The notes below the pieces were generated by a model. That model worked only from the letters and a program-made list of their open reading frames with translations. It did no database searches and was not told the DNA's origin. The translations under genes and the position numbers were made by a program. Source: a bacterium UBP1_UBA4771 (GTDB lineage Bacteria > Krumholzibacteriota > Krumholzibacteriia > Krumholzibacteriales > Krumholzibacteriaceae). From it: 6,735 nt of DNA. The DNA is taken from positions 24,165 to 30,899 of the forward strand of contig DHHN01000072.1 of NCBI GenBank assembly GCA_002403295.1, written 5' to 3'. Positions 5,537 to 6,735 of the stretch are shown one piece after another. Position 1 is the first letter of the stretch, and each line of letters begins with the position of its first letter.

Positions 5537-6310
5537 ATGAGAACGCTCTCGACGTTGATCGCCGCGGCCTGCATGATCGCCGCCCTGCAGGCCCCGGCCC
5601 GGGCGCAGCGCTCCGAGCGGGAACGGCAGGCGCGCGAGGAGCGCGAGAAGGCCCGGCAGGAGCGAGAAGAGTCGAGGAACCATCTCGAGAGGGAACGCGA
5701 GGAATTGAAAAAGCAGCTCGAGCGGGAGCGAGGGGCCGCGCGGGACACGTTCCATGAGATCCGCATCCGCAACTCGGGCAAGAAATCGAAGGACATCCTC
5801 ATCCTGAAATACGGAAAGGACGACCACGATCTCATCTCGGTGATCGACAACGGCAAGCTCATCCCCAAGGAGGACTTCCCCAAGTACGGCGTCCGTCTCA
5901 GGGAAGCCCTCGGGGCGCGGGAAATCGACGAGCTGCGGCCCCACCTCCAGGAGCTCCAGGAGATCATCGAGTCGAGGCGCCGCACGAACGAGGAGAAGAT
6001 CGAGGCGCTCAGGCAGGTCATCGAGGAGCTGAAGGACAGGGAATCCGAAACGGCCGCCTTCGCCCGGGATCTCTACATCGCACGTCTCGGCGCGCTCGAC
6101 GCGAAGCGCTTCGCCTTCGACCCGCCGATCGTCCTCGGCCTCGACGGAAAAGACCGCATGACGATCAGGATCCGCGAGGACGGTTGCTACATGAACGGCA
6201 AGAAGCTCCCCGCGGACGTGTGCGAGAGGCTCCTCGAAATCCGGGAGGAGTTCCGGCGCCTCCCGCGCGAGGGGGATGAATCGGAGGGAATCGAAGCGAA
6301 AGACCGCTGA
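5537..6310 (+). CDS. Exported coiled-coil protein of unknown function
   Basis: This 257-residue protein is not recognised as a named family. The start is secure: AAAGGAGGA lies 7 bases upstream of the ATG, and translation begins MRTLSTLIAA. Residues 1-23 form a Sec signal peptide (basic start, hydrophobic core, likely cleavage after ARA before Gln24), which places the protein in the periplasm or outside the cell. Residues 24-70 are almost entirely Arg, Glu, Gln and Lys in heptad-like order, a likely charged coiled coil. A second helical stretch lies at about 128-172. Two flanking segments resemble one another: GKD followed by DNGKLIP (93-110), and GKD followed by MNGKKLP (204-225). The mature protein has two cysteines (217, 229) and no visible catalytic motif. 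The gene is divergent from the LytS/LytTR operon across a 263-base gap with a LytTR-like site. A role in envelope sensing, or as a target of that system, is therefore reasonable but unproven. Confidence 0.85.
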   Translation: MRTLSTLIAAACMIAALQAPARAQRSERERQAREEREKARQEREESRNHLEREREELKKQLERERGAARDTFHEIRIRNSGKKSKDILILKYGKDDHDLISVIDNGKLIPKEDFPKYGVRLREALGAREIDELRPHLQELQEIIESRRRTNEEKIEALRQVIEELKDRESETAAFARDLYIARLGALDAKRFAFDPPIVLGLDGKDRMTIRIREDGCYMNGKKLPADVCERLLEIREEFRRLPREGDESEGIEAKDR

Positions 6311-6313
6311 GCC

Positions 6314-6733
6314 CTAGAGAATCCGGTACGAGGCCCGTATCGGAACGGCCGCCCGGAGCATCGCCCAGACGGGGGAGTACTTCTCCTCCGCGAGGGCGAT
6401 CGCCTTTTCCACCATTGCCGGATCGAGATCCTTTCCCGAAACGAGGAACTCGAGGGCGATCTCCTTGAACGTCGTCGGGTGATCCTCGCGGCGCTCTCCG
6501 CCCGCCCGGACCTCGAGGGAAGTCACCTGCTGATTCATTTTCTGCAGGAGCGATATCGCCACCTGCCCGCAGCAGGCGGCGAGGCTCATGAGCAGCATCT
6601 CGCCCGGACGGTACCCGGCGCCGTCGCCGAGGGGCGGCGAGTAGTCGACGTCGATGACCTGACCAGACCCCGCCCGCGCGAAGAAATGCAGCTTGCTCTC
6701 GAGCGCGGCCTCCGCCTCGTATCTCTCTCCCAT
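6314..6733 (-). CDS. OsmC/Ohr-family protein lacking the second redox cysteine
   Basis: This 139-residue protein belongs to the OsmC/Ohr superfamily, small cytoplasmic dimers that often reduce organic hydroperoxides through two cysteines. The first cysteine region is intact: RPGEMLLMSLAACCGQVAI (about 42-60), with a double cysteine. The family's later motif GERREDHPTTFKEIALEF and the GKDLDP segment are also present. The second cysteine, normally in EKYCPV or EKYCSV, is serine here (EKYSPVWAML), so the usual disulfide cycle cannot form unless the adjacent Cys-Cys substitutes. It may have lost peroxidase activity or work by another mechanism. The length is normal for the family. The ATG lies 2 bases from the window edge, so the ribosome binding site and promoter, and any earlier start, are not visible. 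It is convergent with the exported-protein gene, 3 bases between stops, with no terminator in the gap. Confidence 0.9.
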   Translation of the reverse strand: MGERYEAEAALESKLHFFARAGSGQVIDVDYSPPLGDGAGYRPGEMLLMSLAACCGQVAISLLQKMNQQVTSLEVRAGGERREDHPTTFKEIALEFLVSGKDLDPAMVEKAIALAEEKYSPVWAMLRAAVPIRASYRIL

Positions 6734-6735
6734 AC

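Noticed and set aside
5555..5572. Lipoprotein signal at Cys12 of the exported protein
   Set aside because: The residues before the Cys are AAA with no proper lipobox, the Cys is too near the N-terminus, and a clear ARA cleavage site follows.

Overview
This 6.7 kb window is very GC-rich and looks like ordinary bacterial chromosome, not a mobile element. It holds six protein-coding genes: five on the minus strand and one on the plus strand. No tRNA, rRNA, CRISPR array, insertion sequence or phage gene is visible. The LytS/LytTR signalling pair and the Sec-type export signal are bacterial traits. High GC, canonical Shine-Dalgarno sites and an unusual valyl-tRNA synthetase signature suggest a little-studied, probably uncultivated bacterial lineage, perhaps in or near the FCB/Eisenbacteria-type phyla. 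That placement is a guess.

Layout. Positions 1-2147 (minus) hold most of valS, cut off by the left window edge. It starts at a TTG behind a strong Shine-Dalgarno. Positions 2148-2345 are a 198-base gap with nested inverted repeats and a plausible valS promoter. Positions 2346-3308 (minus) encode a stand-alone GMP-synthase-type ATP pyrophosphatase (guaA C-terminal part) with no glutaminase domain. It has its own strong promoter (3400-3428) and a possible hairpin at the start of its leader. A 13-bp tandem repeat (3432-3495) separates it from the upstream gene and supplies that gene's stop codon.

Positions 3482-5273 (minus) are a two-gene operon: a four-helix LytS-type histidine kinase followed 4 bases later by a LytTR response regulator. 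Divergent from it across a 263-base gap is a gene (5537-6310, plus) for an exported, charged, coiled-coil protein of unknown function. The gap carries a pair of direct repeats with the sequence pattern and spacing of a LytTR binding site. The kinase, regulator and exported protein may therefore form one envelope-signalling unit, with the regulator controlling its own operon and perhaps the divergent gene. Tail-to-tail with that gene, 3 bases away, is an OsmC/Ohr-family gene (6314-6733, minus) whose second redox cysteine is replaced by serine.

The strongest leads are the LytTR-like operator with its divergent exported protein, the stand-alone GMP synthase subunit with altered motif residues, the OsmC protein lacking one cysteine, and the ValRS with a TVGH signature. 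None alone proves a new system. I see no defence, biosynthetic or mobile cluster here.
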